NCBI GenBank assembly: GCA_030647175.1
Contig: JAUSJU010000058.1
Coordinates: forward strand, 1 to 37,560
Direction: 5' to 3'
DNA length: 37,560 nt
Origin: a bacterium
GTDB taxonomy: Bacteria; Patescibacteriota; Minisyncoccia; Minisyncoccales; UBA10102
Shown here in pieces: positions 1 to 7,224 of the stretch. The position numbers and the translations under genes were made by a program. The notes under the pieces are model-generated. The model ran no database searches, was not told the DNA's origin, and saw only the letters and a list, made by a program, of their open reading frames with translations. Position 1 is the stretch's first letter. Every line of letters begins with the position of its first letter.

Positions 1-48
1 TAATGGCTCCCACGAGCGTGGAAACCGCCAAGACGAAAGGACTCTTCG

Positions 49-354
49 TCATCCTTTGAACACTCGATCTCCCTCTCTCGCCTTTCTCTTCACTTTCATA
101 CCGACCTCGTCTCTCTTCTTGGCCTTCACGATCTTTACATGGTCTTTTTCCATGGACGCAACCTGCTGCTTGAAAGATTTGCCTCCCCCCTCAATCTCTA
201 TCGTGTCTCCTTTCTTGAGGGGAGCTGAAAGTCTGATCACCGCAACCTTAATCTTGTCATAGTAATGCGTCACCTTGCCTAAAAGCGGGCGCTTTACAAC
301 AGCTTTCTTCTTTGAAGAAGGTTTCTCCGTTGATTTCTTTGTTTTCTTTCTCAT
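49..354 (-). CDS. EF-Tu domain 2-like small basic protein
   Basis: Protein of 101 aa when started at the ATG at 354 (an in-frame upstream start at 375 would add 7 residues but lies upstream of the -10 box). The first 30 residues are Lys-rich. The rest resembles the small beta-barrel of translation elongation factor domain 2, as also found at the C-terminus of U32 peptidases: a VTHYYDKIKVAVIRL strand, the LKKGDTIEIEG turn, and a GMKVKRKAREGDRVF end. Such free-standing elongation-factor-like proteins are frequent in Parcubacteria; their role is unknown, though the fold and charge suggest RNA or ribosome binding (inference). It is monocistronic with its own promoter just upstream. Confidence 0.6.
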   Translation of the reverse strand: MRKKTKKSTEKPSSKKKAVVKRPLLGKVTHYYDKIKVAVIRLSAPLKKGDTIEIEGGGKSFKQQVASMEKDHVKIVKAKKRDEVGMKVKRKAREGDRVFKG

Positions 355-360
355 GTAGAT

Positions 361-369
361 AGTATACCA
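361..369 (-). promoter_or_regulatory. Extended -10 promoter of the EF-Tu-like gene, predicted leaderless
   Basis: On the minus strand TGGTATACT (extended -10, hexamer TATACT at 361-366) is followed by only 6 nt and then the ATG at 354, so transcription should start at or next to the start codon. No Shine-Dalgarno sequence is possible in that space. Confidence 0.55.
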
Positions 370-374
370 AATCA

Positions 375-409
375 AAGAAAAAAGGGTACGTCCGTTGCTG
401 TACGTACCC
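375..409 (-). terminator. Intrinsic terminator of the 164-aa gene
   Basis: Perfect 8-bp stem GGGTACGT/ACGTACCC (384-391 with 402-409) and a 10-nt loop. On the minus strand it is followed by TTTTTTCTTT. It lies 16 bp past the stop codon at 426. Confidence 0.75.
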
Positions 410-425
410 CTAGGAGAATTGAGGC

Positions 426-920
426 TTACCAGTTGAGGTCTTGGAACTCAGGCTCCCCCCACACTTCAACGTAATACTCTGCTCCCGGAACTTTGACGAT
501 GAGGAAAGGATCTTCGTTGAGCCATTCTACCAGCAATCGAGCGGAAGGTACTTCCTCTCTGATCGCAGTTGCTTTTGCGAGCACGCTCTCTGGGACAGAT
601 CTCCTGTACTCATCGATACTGGTCCGCTCCCATCGAATGAACGTGGGGTAGGGTCTCCCCACACGTGCACTCTTGAGCATTGCTTCCTGATATCGCTTCA
701 CCGACTCTGGTGAGAAAGGTTCGATTCCCAACTCGTTAAGAAGATCGACCAATCTTTGCAAGGTCGTTCTTCTATCCTCTTGAATTTTAACGAGGACTCC
801 AAAGGGCCCATGGCGCAGAAGACGAGAAGCTTTTCTCGTTATTCCCATCGCCCAAGAATCCGAAGGGGAAGGAACTTGAACTGCCTGCCGTTCTAAAACC
901 GCAGCATTTGTACCTGCCAT
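426..920 (-). CDS. Orphan protein, 164 aa, function unknown
   Basis: I do not recognise a family. The sequence is soluble-looking and mixed-charge, with no signal peptide or membrane segment. Visible are a basic N-terminal third (ITRKASRLLRHGPFG), a probable helical middle, and an acidic, aromatic C-terminus ending EFQDLNW. The start is fixed by a strong Shine-Dalgarno sequence, AAAAGGAGGTAG, about 6 nt before the ATG at 920. It has its own promoter between it and the tRNA gene and its own intrinsic terminator, so it is probably monocistronic. The ORF quality, strong ribosome-binding site and terminator argue that it is real. It is one of three orphans in the window sharing this style of expression. 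Confidence 0.65.
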   Translation of the reverse strand: MAGTNAAVLERQAVQVPSPSDSWAMGITRKASRLLRHGPFGVLVKIQEDRRTTLQRLVDLLNELGIEPFSPESVKRYQEAMLKSARVGRPYPTFIRWERTSIDEYRRSVPESVLAKATAIREEVPSARLLVEWLNEDPFLIVKVPGAEYYVEVWGEPEFQDLNW

Positions 921-953
921 TGCTTCTACCTCCTTTTAAGGTCTACTGCGGAT

Positions 954-982
954 AATCTAGCAGACTGGACTTGAGATGTCTA
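954..982 (-). promoter_or_regulatory. Promoter of the 164-aa gene
   Basis: Minus strand: -35 TAGACA (977-982), 17-bp spacer, -10 TAGATT (954-959) preceded by TGC, which makes an extended -10. It gives a leader of about 25-30 nt carrying the AGGAGG ribosome-binding site. Confidence 0.5.
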
Positions 983-988
983 TATCTG

Positions 989-1060
989 TGCCCCCACGGG
1001 GAGTCGAACCTCGATCTCAGCCTTCGGAGGGCTGCGCTCTGTCCATTGAGCTATAAGGGC
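989..1060 (-). tRNA. tRNA-Arg (anticodon CCG)
   Basis: The minus strand folds as a tRNA. The acceptor stem GCCCTTA pairs with TGGGGGC through two G-U pairs; the D stem is GCTC/GAGC; the anticodon stem CAGCC/GGCTG carries loop CTCCGAA, hence anticodon CCG; the T loop is TTCGACT. The T stem CGAGG/CCCCG has one A-C mismatch. The discriminator base is A and CCA is not encoded. The gene begins 2 nt after the stop codon of the NIF3-like gene, so it is probably processed from that transcript. Confidence 0.9.
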
Positions 1061-1062
1061 GT

Positions 1063-2004
1063 TTATACCCGGGAAACCCGGATGAGTCCTCCGCAAGGAA
1101 CAATAGCCACTCCTTGTTTCTGTACTTCGTCTAAAATAAGGTTCATGCCGATGGAGTCAGAGGACATATGGCCCGCCACCATGATATTCACGTGGTAGGC
1201 TTCGGCCTCTTTCTTGTGGTCGTCTGAGATATGCATATCTACAATGGTGCCCACTCCGGCCTGGGCCAAGCGCTCATAGATCTTCGGAGGGCCTTCTGTA
1301 CCTCCCGTCATATCCACGATGATCTTGCCGCATCTGTTCTCTGTGTTCCCTGTGAAGAGGCGGGGTCCTACCCCGAGACCTACGGCAAGCTTGTACTCTG
1401 GGATTTCATTCAGAATGATAAGAAGATCTTCTATCCGTTCTGGATTCCCTTTTTCAATCGCTTCTCTCACAAAGGTTGCTGAAATATTGTCGGCTGCCGT
1501 ATGGATGCACATTAAATTGATCCCCAAGAGCTTTGCTGCGTCAATAGTCCTCCAATGGTTTCTCGGATTGAATGCTCTGGCGATCTCTGATGTGCGCTCT
1601 CGCATCATTCCTTCTCCTATGTTAATGGGGACCCCGTACTTGTGGAAGACATCTGCCTGGAGCTCCATGACTTCATGCATATCAGCCAACGCTCTTCCCA
1701 TGGGGTGGTGAGAAATAACCAGATCAATGTCTCCCAATTCCTTGGCGAGCAGGATTTCTCCCACTTCAATATCAATACCGCACATCACTTTCTTTATCTC
1801 CCGGTCATCAGCCACATGGAGGATCCTCGTGTCAGAATACGGGTTCTGCAAAGACTCTGCGTCAAACTCTATTTTCTGGGAATCAGAGAGTTTTGCATAC
1901 TTTTCTTTCTTGCGCTCTAAAAGACGAGCTACGTACTCGTTGGTGCGAAAATCAGCGTCAATCCCCATCTGCACGGCCTTGGTGTAGATGTCAGATATCT
2001 TCAT
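1063..2004 (-). CDS. NIF3-like dinuclear metal-centre protein (GTP cyclohydrolase I type 2 family)
   Basis: 313 aa. NIF3/YbgI-family proteins are ring-forming hydrolase-like proteins that bind two metal ions; their physiological substrate is poorly defined. Family marks are the metal-binding ISHHPMG motif at about residues 98-104, the IHTAADN segment near residue 190, and a C-terminal AGHMSSDSIGMN segment matching the second metal-binding region. The first 60 residues (MKISDIYTKAVQMG onward) are an extension ahead of the core that I cannot assign. The ATG at 2004 overlaps the stop of the upstream 50-aa gene in an ATGA, so the two are translationally coupled in an operon with the MurE-like gene. 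The tRNA-Arg gene follows after 2 nt. Confidence 0.8.
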   Translation of the reverse strand: MKISDIYTKAVQMGIDADFRTNEYVARLLERKKEKYAKLSDSQKIEFDAESLQNPYSDTRILHVADDREIKKVMCGIDIEVGEILLAKELGDIDLVISHHPMGRALADMHEVMELQADVFHKYGVPINIGEGMMRERTSEIARAFNPRNHWRTIDAAKLLGINLMCIHTAADNISATFVREAIEKGNPERIEDLLIILNEIPEYKLAVGLGVGPRLFTGNTENRCGKIIVDMTGGTEGPPKIYERLAQAGVGTIVDMHISDDHKKEAEAYHVNIMVAGHMSSDSIGMNLILDEVQKQGVAIVPCGGLIRVSRV

Positions 2005-2153
2005 ACTACAGCTGGACGGGTTTTCCCTATCCGTTCATACATCTTGGCAATAGCGTCTTTTGCTTGCTGGATATCTGCAGTTCCTCTGCGGATACGGCCT
2101 TTTTCCATGCGGACGTATTTCCTGAGGCTTTTGGGCAACTTGGCATTGTTCAT
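2001..2153 (-). CDS. Small basic protein, 50 aa, function unknown
   Basis: A short ORF fills the gap between the Mur ligase and NIF3-like genes. It starts at the ATG at 2153, 15 bp after the ligase stop, and ends in a TGA that overlaps the NIF3-like start as ATGA. The product is Lys/Arg-rich (MNNAKLPKSLRKYVRMEKGR at the start, AKDAIAKMYERIGKTRPAVV at the end), probably helical, with no cysteines or membrane segment. Exact fit in the operon and the 4-bp overlap are the main evidence. Nucleic-acid binding is a guess from charge only. Confidence 0.55.
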   Translation of the reverse strand: MNNAKLPKSLRKYVRMEKGRIRRGTADIQQAKDAIAKMYERIGKTRPAVV

Positions 2154-2168
2154 GACTGCTAAACTCTA

Positions 2169-3449
2169 TCACGATATGCGCCCCTTGTCCAGAATCGTTG
2201 AGAGCTCTTCTCGTACAACTTCCCTATCATCCCAAGGCATCTTTACCCCTCCTTTCTGCGCAATGGAATCTTCGCTTCCTTTGCCCGTGATGATGACCGC
2301 ATCCCCTTCGTGAGCCAGGCTCAGAACCCTTCGTATGGCCTCTCTTCTGTCTTCCACGATCTCCACGACAGCTTTTCCTTGCTCTCTCGCGCCTTGGGCT
2401 ACCTGCTCCATGATCTGTCTCGGATCCTCCTCATACGGATCCTCGTTCGTAATGATGACTTCCCTGCAGTAGGAAACAGCTATCTTTCCTAGTTCTGACC
2501 GTTTCCACACATCTCTTCCCCCTCCAGCTGCTCCCAAAAGGCAGACGAGCTTTGAAGAAGAAAACGTCTGATATACCTGCTCTAAAGCTGCTGGAGTGAA
2601 CGCATAGTCTACGATCACGAGAAAAGGTTCCTTGGAAATAACCTCCATTCTCCCTGGAACGCTGCGTATTCCTTCCAATGCTTTCTTGCAAACCTCCAGA
2701 GATATCCCTTCAGAGAGAGCGACGCAGATTGCAGCTAACGCATTAGAGGCCTGGAACTTTCCGAGAAGTTGGAGATGGAACATAATTCCTGCCACAGAGA
2801 AATTGCTCTCCATGTTCTCTTGGCCCAGACGAGCTTCCACGATATGCACCCCGTCTGAGGCCTTAATAGGAAAAGCGCCTGTTGTGTATACAAAACGTTC
2901 CTTTGACGGGAAGCTGAGAAAGAAATCTGCTCTGGAATCGTCTCCGTTCACCACGTGCAGATTCTTTGCGACCTCAAAGAGCTGGCCTTTTGCCTTCATG
3001 TAGTTTTCAAACGATCCGTGGCGCTCAATATGCTCTGGGCTTATGTTTGTGAAAACTGCTGTATGAAAATTGAGAAACCTGTGGCGGTGCTGGAGGATCC
3101 CTTCTGACGTAACTTCCAATACCACATACCTGCACCCTTGATCTACCGCTTTTCTCAGGAACCCCTGGATGAAGAAGCGCCCCGGCATGGTCATTTTCAA
3201 TGTATTGCGCTCTTCTTTGTCCCCGATCTGGAAATGGATGGAGGAAAGCAGGGCGGTCTTGCATCCTGCCTCAGAGAGAATATGGAATATCATCTCTGCG
3301 GTCGTGGATTTTCCGTTCGTTCCCGTCACTCCGATGAGAATGAGCTGGCTGGACGGAAAACGGTACCAGAAAGCCGCAAGAAAAGCCAAGAGGAGGTGGT
3401 ACCACCCCAGGAGAAAAGAAGGAAGAATGCGCTTGATCAGCTCTTTCAT
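2169..3449 (-). CDS. murE: Mur ligase, MurE-like (UDP-MurNAc-tripeptide synthetase family)
   Basis: 426 aa. Mur ligases add amino acids to the UDP-MurNAc peptide stem with ATP in the cytoplasm. The central-domain P-loop GVTGTNGKSTT is at residues 40-50. The middle holds TNISPEHIERHGSFENYMKAK, with the Lys that is carbamylated in the family, and the C-terminal domain ends in ITGKGSE. About 90 residues of the usual MurE N-terminal UDP-binding domain are missing; instead residues 8-30 form a hydrophobic stretch. Where classical MurE has DNPR for diaminopimelate (DNPA-like for lysine), this protein reads NEDPYEEDP, so the third amino acid cannot be predicted. It is first in an operon with the 50-aa gene, the NIF3-like gene and probably the tRNA. 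The -10 box lies 7 nt before the ATG. Confidence 0.8.
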   Translation of the reverse strand: MKELIKRILPSFLLGWYHLLLAFLAAFWYRFPSSQLILIGVTGTNGKSTTAEMIFHILSEAGCKTALLSSIHFQIGDKEERNTLKMTMPGRFFIQGFLRKAVDQGCRYVVLEVTSEGILQHRHRFLNFHTAVFTNISPEHIERHGSFENYMKAKGQLFEVAKNLHVVNGDDSRADFFLSFPSKERFVYTTGAFPIKASDGVHIVEARLGQENMESNFSVAGIMFHLQLLGKFQASNALAAICVALSEGISLEVCKKALEGIRSVPGRMEVISKEPFLVIVDYAFTPAALEQVYQTFSSSKLVCLLGAAGGGRDVWKRSELGKIAVSYCREVIITNEDPYEEDPRQIMEQVAQGAREQGKAVVEIVEDRREAIRRVLSLAHEGDAVIITGKGSEDSIAQKGGVKMPWDDREVVREELSTILDKGRIS

Positions 3450-3456
3450 TGTCTTT

Positions 3457-3465
3457 AGGGTATCA
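3457..3465 (-). promoter_or_regulatory. Extended -10 promoter of murE operon, predicted leaderless
   Basis: Minus strand TGATACCCT (hexamer TACCCT at 3457-3462), then 7 nt to the ATG at 3449. The hexamer is weak, but the extended TG and the spacing match the other leaderless promoters in the window. Confidence 0.4.
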
Positions 3466-3474
3466 GAGAAGTTA

Positions 3475-3513
3475 GGGAAAAGAAAAGGGGGCAGATGCGA
3501 AATGCATCTGCCC
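3475..3513 (-). terminator. Intrinsic terminator of the orphan membrane protein gene
   Basis: Perfect 10-bp stem GGGCAGATGC/GCATCTGCCC (3489-3498 with 3504-3513), loop of 5 nt. On the minus strand it is followed by the T-rich CCTTTTCTTTTCCC. It insulates the murE promoter just downstream. Confidence 0.75.
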
Positions 3514-3574
3514 TTGAAAGGACTCTAAGAGAAAGGGTAAAAGGTGCTGTGTTGAAAAGGGTGGTGCGAAACGG

Positions 3575-3997
3575 CTAAGGTGAACCGGAGCCGGCGACAG
3601 CGAAGAAGGAAGGGGCCCTGGGTCTCAGTACGGGCTGAGAAGCCCGTGCCCATGCTCCTATTTTTTGAGCCGACGTAGTCATGAATGTCACCGCAGTACG
3701 AAGGGCGAAGAGCGCCGTGTTGTTGACGAGCTGTAGAAGGTGGAGTCGTCGTGCAGCTGTGCCTCGTGGGGTGAAGTGCATGAAAGCGTGCTGTGTGTCG
3801 GTGGTAAGACGTGTCATCGCGGCCGCGAATAGGGTGGCCACGAACATCAGCCACTTCGTCAGGAGCGTTCGTTGTTTCGCCCAATACGCGGCGAGTAACA
3901 GAACGACCATGCCTCCCAGGGAACCGGAACGAATGCGGATGAACGCTGCAACGAGCAGCAACAGCAACAACGTTACCGAAAGAAACACAATGAGCAA
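3575..3997 (-). CDS. Orphan membrane protein, 140 aa, function unknown
   Basis: Unrecognised. I place the start at the TTG at 3997 because AAAAGGAGGT lies 5 nt upstream; a GTG three codons later would sit too far from it. The N-terminus is strongly hydrophobic (LIVFLSVTLLLLLLVAAFI), with further hydrophobic stretches near residues 27-40, 48-62 and 90-108, so three or four membrane segments are plausible. The C-terminus is Arg/Ala/Ser-rich and low in complexity. A longer ORF in another frame (to 4028) is much less protein-like. The gene is alone between the divergent uvrB promoter and its own terminator. Confidence 0.5.
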   Translation of the reverse strand: MLIVFLSVTLLLLLLVAAFIRIRSGSLGGMVVLLLAAYWAKQRTLLTKWLMFVATLFAAAMTRLTTDTQHAFMHFTPRGTAARRLHLLQLVNNTALFALRTAVTFMTTSAQKIGAWARASQPVLRPRAPSFFAVAGSGSP

Positions 3998-4072
3998 GCG
4001 TACCTCCTTTTGTATAAACCTCTCTCAAAGTCCTGTGATAAGTATGACACCTTCCTTTGGGAAAGCAAGTGG

Positions 4073-4078
4073 TATAGT
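4073..4078 (+). promoter_or_regulatory. Extended -10 promoter of uvrB
   Basis: TGGTATAGT with hexamer TATAGT at 4073-4078. Transcription should begin near 4085, which excludes the in-frame ATG at 4079 that touches the hexamer and favours the ATG at 4097, leaving a leader of about 12 nt without a Shine-Dalgarno sequence. A divergent promoter for the orphan membrane gene probably overlaps this region. Confidence 0.5.
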
Positions 4079-4096
4079 ATGAATAGCCTTTTCCCT

Positions 4097-6139
4097 ATGG
4101 CGTTTGAACTTGTTTCTCCATTTAAGCCCACGGGCGACCAGCCCCGGGCGATAGAACGACTCGTAAAGAACCTGAAAACTGGCATGGAACACCAGGTGCT
4201 TTTAGGAGTGACGGGATCTGGGAAAACTTTTACCATGGCGAACGTCATACAGAAAATCCAAAAACCAGTACTCGTCATTTCTCCCAACAAAACGTTAGCC
4301 GCCCAGCTCTACCAGGAGTTCAAAGAGTTCTTTCCGAACAGCGGAGTCCACTACTTCGTCTCCTACTACGACTACTACCAGCCAGAAGCCTACATCCCCC
4401 AGTCAGACACGTATATTGAAAAAGATGCGAAGATAAACGACGTGCTAGACAGGCTGCGCCACGAAGCGGTGCAGGACGTTCTCTCAAGGAAAGACGTCAT
4501 CGTGGTGGCTTCCGTATCCTGCATCTACAGCATCGGATCCCCCGAGGAATATCAGAAGGTTGCCATGGAAATACGCCCTGGCCATCGAATCACCAGACGA
4601 GATTTCTTTTCTCACCTCACTCAGCTTCAGTACCAAAGAAATGATATTGAGTGGAAACCAGGGATGTTCCGGGCCCGGGGGGACGTCGTAGAGATCCATC
4701 TGGTGACGGGAAAAGAATTCGTGCGCGTGGAGTTTGCAGGAAACGAGATAGAAACCATTTCGGTCTCTGAAGCTTCCGCTTCTCCATCCTATACACCCCA
4801 TGCAGATCCCTATATGCTCTACCCTGCAAAGTTCTGGGTAGCGGAAGAAAACAAATTAAAGATCGCTGTTTCCAACATCCGTCTGGAAGCCGAAGTCCGA
4901 GTCAAGGAGCTGCGCGATCAAGGAAAGCTCTTGGAAGCCCAGCGTCTGGAGCAGCGGACGAACTATGACATGGAGATGATTGAGGAGTCAGGGTACTGCC
5001 ACGGCATTGAGAACTATTCTCGGCACCTTGAGTTCAGAAAGCAGGGGGATCCCCCATTCACTCTTATTGATTACTTCGGGAAAGACTTTCTCGTCTTTGT
5101 TGACGAAAGCCACTTAACACTCCCCCAGATTAAAGCGATGTCCACGCAGGACAGGATCCGGAAAGAATCTCTCGTGAACTTCGGGTTCCGCCTTCCTTCA
5201 GCCATAGACAACCGGCCTCTCACCATTGATGAGTTTTTCCAGCGAGCCCCCCAGATCACGTACGTTTCAGCAACTCCGGGGTCAGGAGAGAAAGCGCGGT
5301 CAGGAGACATCGTGGAACAGATCATACGGCCTACCGGGCTCTTGGAACCTGCTGTGGAAATACGTCCTTCAGCAAACCAGATCAAGGACATCATCAAGGA
5401 GATCCGAACCCTTAAAGAAAAAGGCCAGCGCGCCCTTGTGATCACCGTCACCAAACGCTTGGCTGAAGATATTGCAGACTACCTCGCCCAGCAGGGAATT
5501 TCCGTCCAATGGCTCCACTCTGAAGTAAAGACGCTTGCTCGCCCGAGCATCTTGGAGGATCTGCGAAGAGGGAAGTACGACGTGCTTGTGGGAATAAATC
5601 TTCTCCGAGAGGGGCTAGATCTGCCCGAAGTCTCCCTTGTGGCCATCCTGGATGCAGACAAAGAAGGATTCCTGAGGAATGAGACTACGCTTATCCAGAC
5701 CATGGGAAGGGCAGCAAGGCATGTAGACGGGAAAGTGATCATGTACGCAGACCACACGAGCCTTTCTATGGCTTCAGCATTAGAAGAGATACGCCGAAGG
5801 AGAGATGTCCAGGAACAATACAACAAAGAGCACCATATTACTCCCCAGCCTATCTTGAAAGAAATAAAGCCGTGGGAGTTCGCGGTAAAAGAAAAAACCT
5901 TGAGCACGGAGCTCGACCTCCTTGAAGACAAAGAGCTCTTGGAAAAAGAGATGCAGGAAGCAGCTTCGTCCCTGGATTTTGAACGGGCAGCTCATATACG
6001 GGACTTGATTAAAAAACTCAAACCTGCTACAACCAAAGCATATGCCAATCACAAAATCAGCAAAAAAGGCTCTCCGTCAGAACATTTCGCGCAGAGCAAG
6101 AAACATCAAAGCGACAGAAACCCTGAAAAGGCTCGTTAA
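4097..6139 (+). CDS. uvrB: Excinuclease ABC subunit B (UvrB)
   Basis: 680 aa from the ATG at 4097. UvrB is the damage-verifying helicase-like subunit of nucleotide excision repair, loaded by UvrA and partnering UvrC. The N-terminus FELVSPFKPTGDQPRAIERL is canonical. The Walker A LLGVTGSGKTFT, the beta-hairpin region with YYDYYQPEAYIP, the DEAD-like DESH box, and the helicase motifs GINLLREGLDLPE and QTMGRAARH are all present. A UVR motif (EMQEAASSLDFERAAHIRDL) lies near the end and normally closes the protein. Here about 38 further residues follow, of which the last 32 or so are encoded by DNA that also encodes the start of rpsT in another frame. Upstream in-frame ATGs (4010, 4079) lie before or at the promoter. 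Confidence 0.95.
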   Translation: MAFELVSPFKPTGDQPRAIERLVKNLKTGMEHQVLLGVTGSGKTFTMANVIQKIQKPVLVISPNKTLAAQLYQEFKEFFPNSGVHYFVSYYDYYQPEAYIPQSDTYIEKDAKINDVLDRLRHEAVQDVLSRKDVIVVASVSCIYSIGSPEEYQKVAMEIRPGHRITRRDFFSHLTQLQYQRNDIEWKPGMFRARGDVVEIHLVTGKEFVRVEFAGNEIETISVSEASASPSYTPHADPYMLYPAKFWVAEENKLKIAVSNIRLEAEVRVKELRDQGKLLEAQRLEQRTNYDMEMIEESGYCHGIENYSRHLEFRKQGDPPFTLIDYFGKDFLVFVDESHLTLPQIKAMSTQDRIRKESLVNFGFRLPSAIDNRPLTIDEFFQRAPQITYVSATPGSGEKARSGDIVEQIIRPTGLLEPAVEIRPSANQIKDIIKEIRTLKEKGQRALVITVTKRLAEDIADYLAQQGISVQWLHSEVKTLARPSILEDLRRGKYDVLVGINLLREGLDLPEVSLVAILDADKEGFLRNETTLIQTMGRAARHVDGKVIMYADHTSLSMASALEEIRRRRDVQEQYNKEHHITPQPILKEIKPWEFAVKEKTLSTELDLLEDKELLEKEMQEAASSLDFERAAHIRDLIKKLKPATTKAYANHKISKKGSPSEHFAQSKKHQSDRNPEKAR

Positions 6140-6314
6140 GGATTTGAAAAAAGCCGTGCTCGCAAACAACACGCAAGAGGCGCAGAGATTGCTTGCCGCA
6201 GGATACAAGGCATTTGATAAGGCTTCAAAGACCGGGCTTCTTAAAAAGAATACGGTTTCCCGCAAGAAATCTTCTTTGGCAAAGCTCCTCTCAGGAAAGA
6301 AGCAGGGCGTCTAG
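6042..6314 (+). CDS. rpsT: 30S ribosomal protein bS20
   Basis: 90 aa, normal S20 length, small and very basic. It starts MPITKSAKKALRQNISRRAR, matching the conserved S20 N-terminus, so the ATG at 6042 is secure even though it lies 98 nt inside uvrB. S20 binds 16S rRNA during early assembly of the small subunit. The central ETLKRLVKDLKKAV helix and C-terminal KKNTVSRKKSSLAKLL are typical. It is presumably cotranscribed with uvrB and may be translated by ribosomes re-initiating within the uvrB message. Its 3' end overlaps the convergent holA by 24 bp. Confidence 0.92.
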   Translation: MPITKSAKKALRQNISRRARNIKATETLKRLVKDLKKAVLANNTQEAQRLLAAGYKAFDKASKTGLLKKNTVSRKKSSLAKLLSGKKQGV

Positions 6315-7208
6315 GGCGACCTCTCCATCCATTACCCCTGTCTTTACGGCAAGGTCCGTCCCCCATATCTTCTCATAGATAGCTTTCAACTCATCCATGG
6401 AAAACAATGAAGCCAGCTCCTGGCTTTTTTTGAACACGAAAGGATGCATGGGAATCTTCCCTCCTTTGAAATCCTTTGCCTGGAGGATGTTGCGGAACTG
6501 GAAATGAATCATGGAGAGCAGGTACAGAGGAGAATCCCCCTTTGCTATGTGCCTGTGCAGAAGCTCCAACGCCTCGTCTTTTCTGTTCTTTGCGATGGCG
6601 TCTATGGTTTTGAAAATGTCTGTTTCAAAGGAGTGAGCGGAGGCAATAGCCTTCACGTCTTCCAATGAAACCTGCTTTACGGGCTCTGACTGCTTGAAGG
6701 CAGCCATCTTTCGTATCTCCTGAGAAAGAGCCCACGGGTTATCTTGAAACAGGGAGCATAGCTCCCCTCCTGCTTCTTTGGAGATATCCAGTCCGTAGGA
6801 TTCTCCCTCCTTCACGATCCAGGACAAGAGAGGCGCTCCCGAGAGATTGCTGAACTTTTGCGTCTTCCCGTTCTTTTGGATGAACTGGAAAAAAGCGTCT
6901 TTTGCCAAGATGTCCTTTTCCTCAACGAAAACAAGGGTGTTGTCGGTTTCTTTCAACAGCTGGGCTTTGGAAAGCAAAAACTCTTTCAAGAGTTTCGCTT
7001 CAAACGCATGCTTGAATATCAAAAGCTTCCGTTCTTTGAACATCGGGGCTGAAACGAGCTCCTGTTCAACCTCTTCCGATGAACACTCCATGGCATCCAG
7101 CACGCGCACCGATATTCCTGCCTTCCCGGAATTGCGGTACCTCTCAATAATCTCTCCCAGCTTTACGGAAGAGCGCAACGTATCTGGGCCGTATAGAAGA
7201 ATGAGCAT
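6291..7208 (-). CDS. holA: DNA polymerase III delta subunit (HolA)
   Basis: 305 aa. The delta subunit opens the beta clamp within the clamp-loader complex. The N-terminus MLILLYGPDTLRSS starts the family core, followed by an APMFKERKLLIF segment, the characteristic SLFQDNPWALSQEIRKMAAF region near the middle, and a C-terminal collar domain with LLSMIHFQFRNIL and DLAVKTGVMDGEVALDALLL. It is last in a minus-strand operon polA - receiver domain - holA, 16 bp after the receiver gene. Its product works with the DnaN clamp encoded further right. The 3' end overlaps rpsT tail-to-tail. Confidence 0.85.
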   Translation of the reverse strand: MLILLYGPDTLRSSVKLGEIIERYRNSGKAGISVRVLDAMECSSEEVEQELVSAPMFKERKLLIFKHAFEAKLLKEFLLSKAQLLKETDNTLVFVEEKDILAKDAFFQFIQKNGKTQKFSNLSGAPLLSWIVKEGESYGLDISKEAGGELCSLFQDNPWALSQEIRKMAAFKQSEPVKQVSLEDVKAIASAHSFETDIFKTIDAIAKNRKDEALELLHRHIAKGDSPLYLLSMIHFQFRNILQAKDFKGGKIPMHPFVFKKSQELASLFSMDELKAIYEKIWGTDLAVKTGVMDGEVALDALLLS

Positions 7209-7224
7209 GGCTGTGAATGAGCGG

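Noticed and set aside
32..50. Hairpin GACGAA/TTCGTC at the end of the EF-Tu-like gene
   Set aside because: It overlaps the stop codon and its downstream tail is not T-rich, so support for a terminator is weak.
2001..2171. Possible reassigned TGA codons, as in some CPR lineages
   Set aside because: TGA ends several genes exactly at operon overlaps (2001, 2169, 21431), and core proteins contain no internal TGA, so the code looks standard.
3525..4028. Longer minus-strand ORF of 167 codons over the orphan membrane gene
   Set aside because: His/Arg/Pro-rich and not protein-like; the alternative frame has a strong Shine-Dalgarno sequence and a hydrophobic N-terminus.
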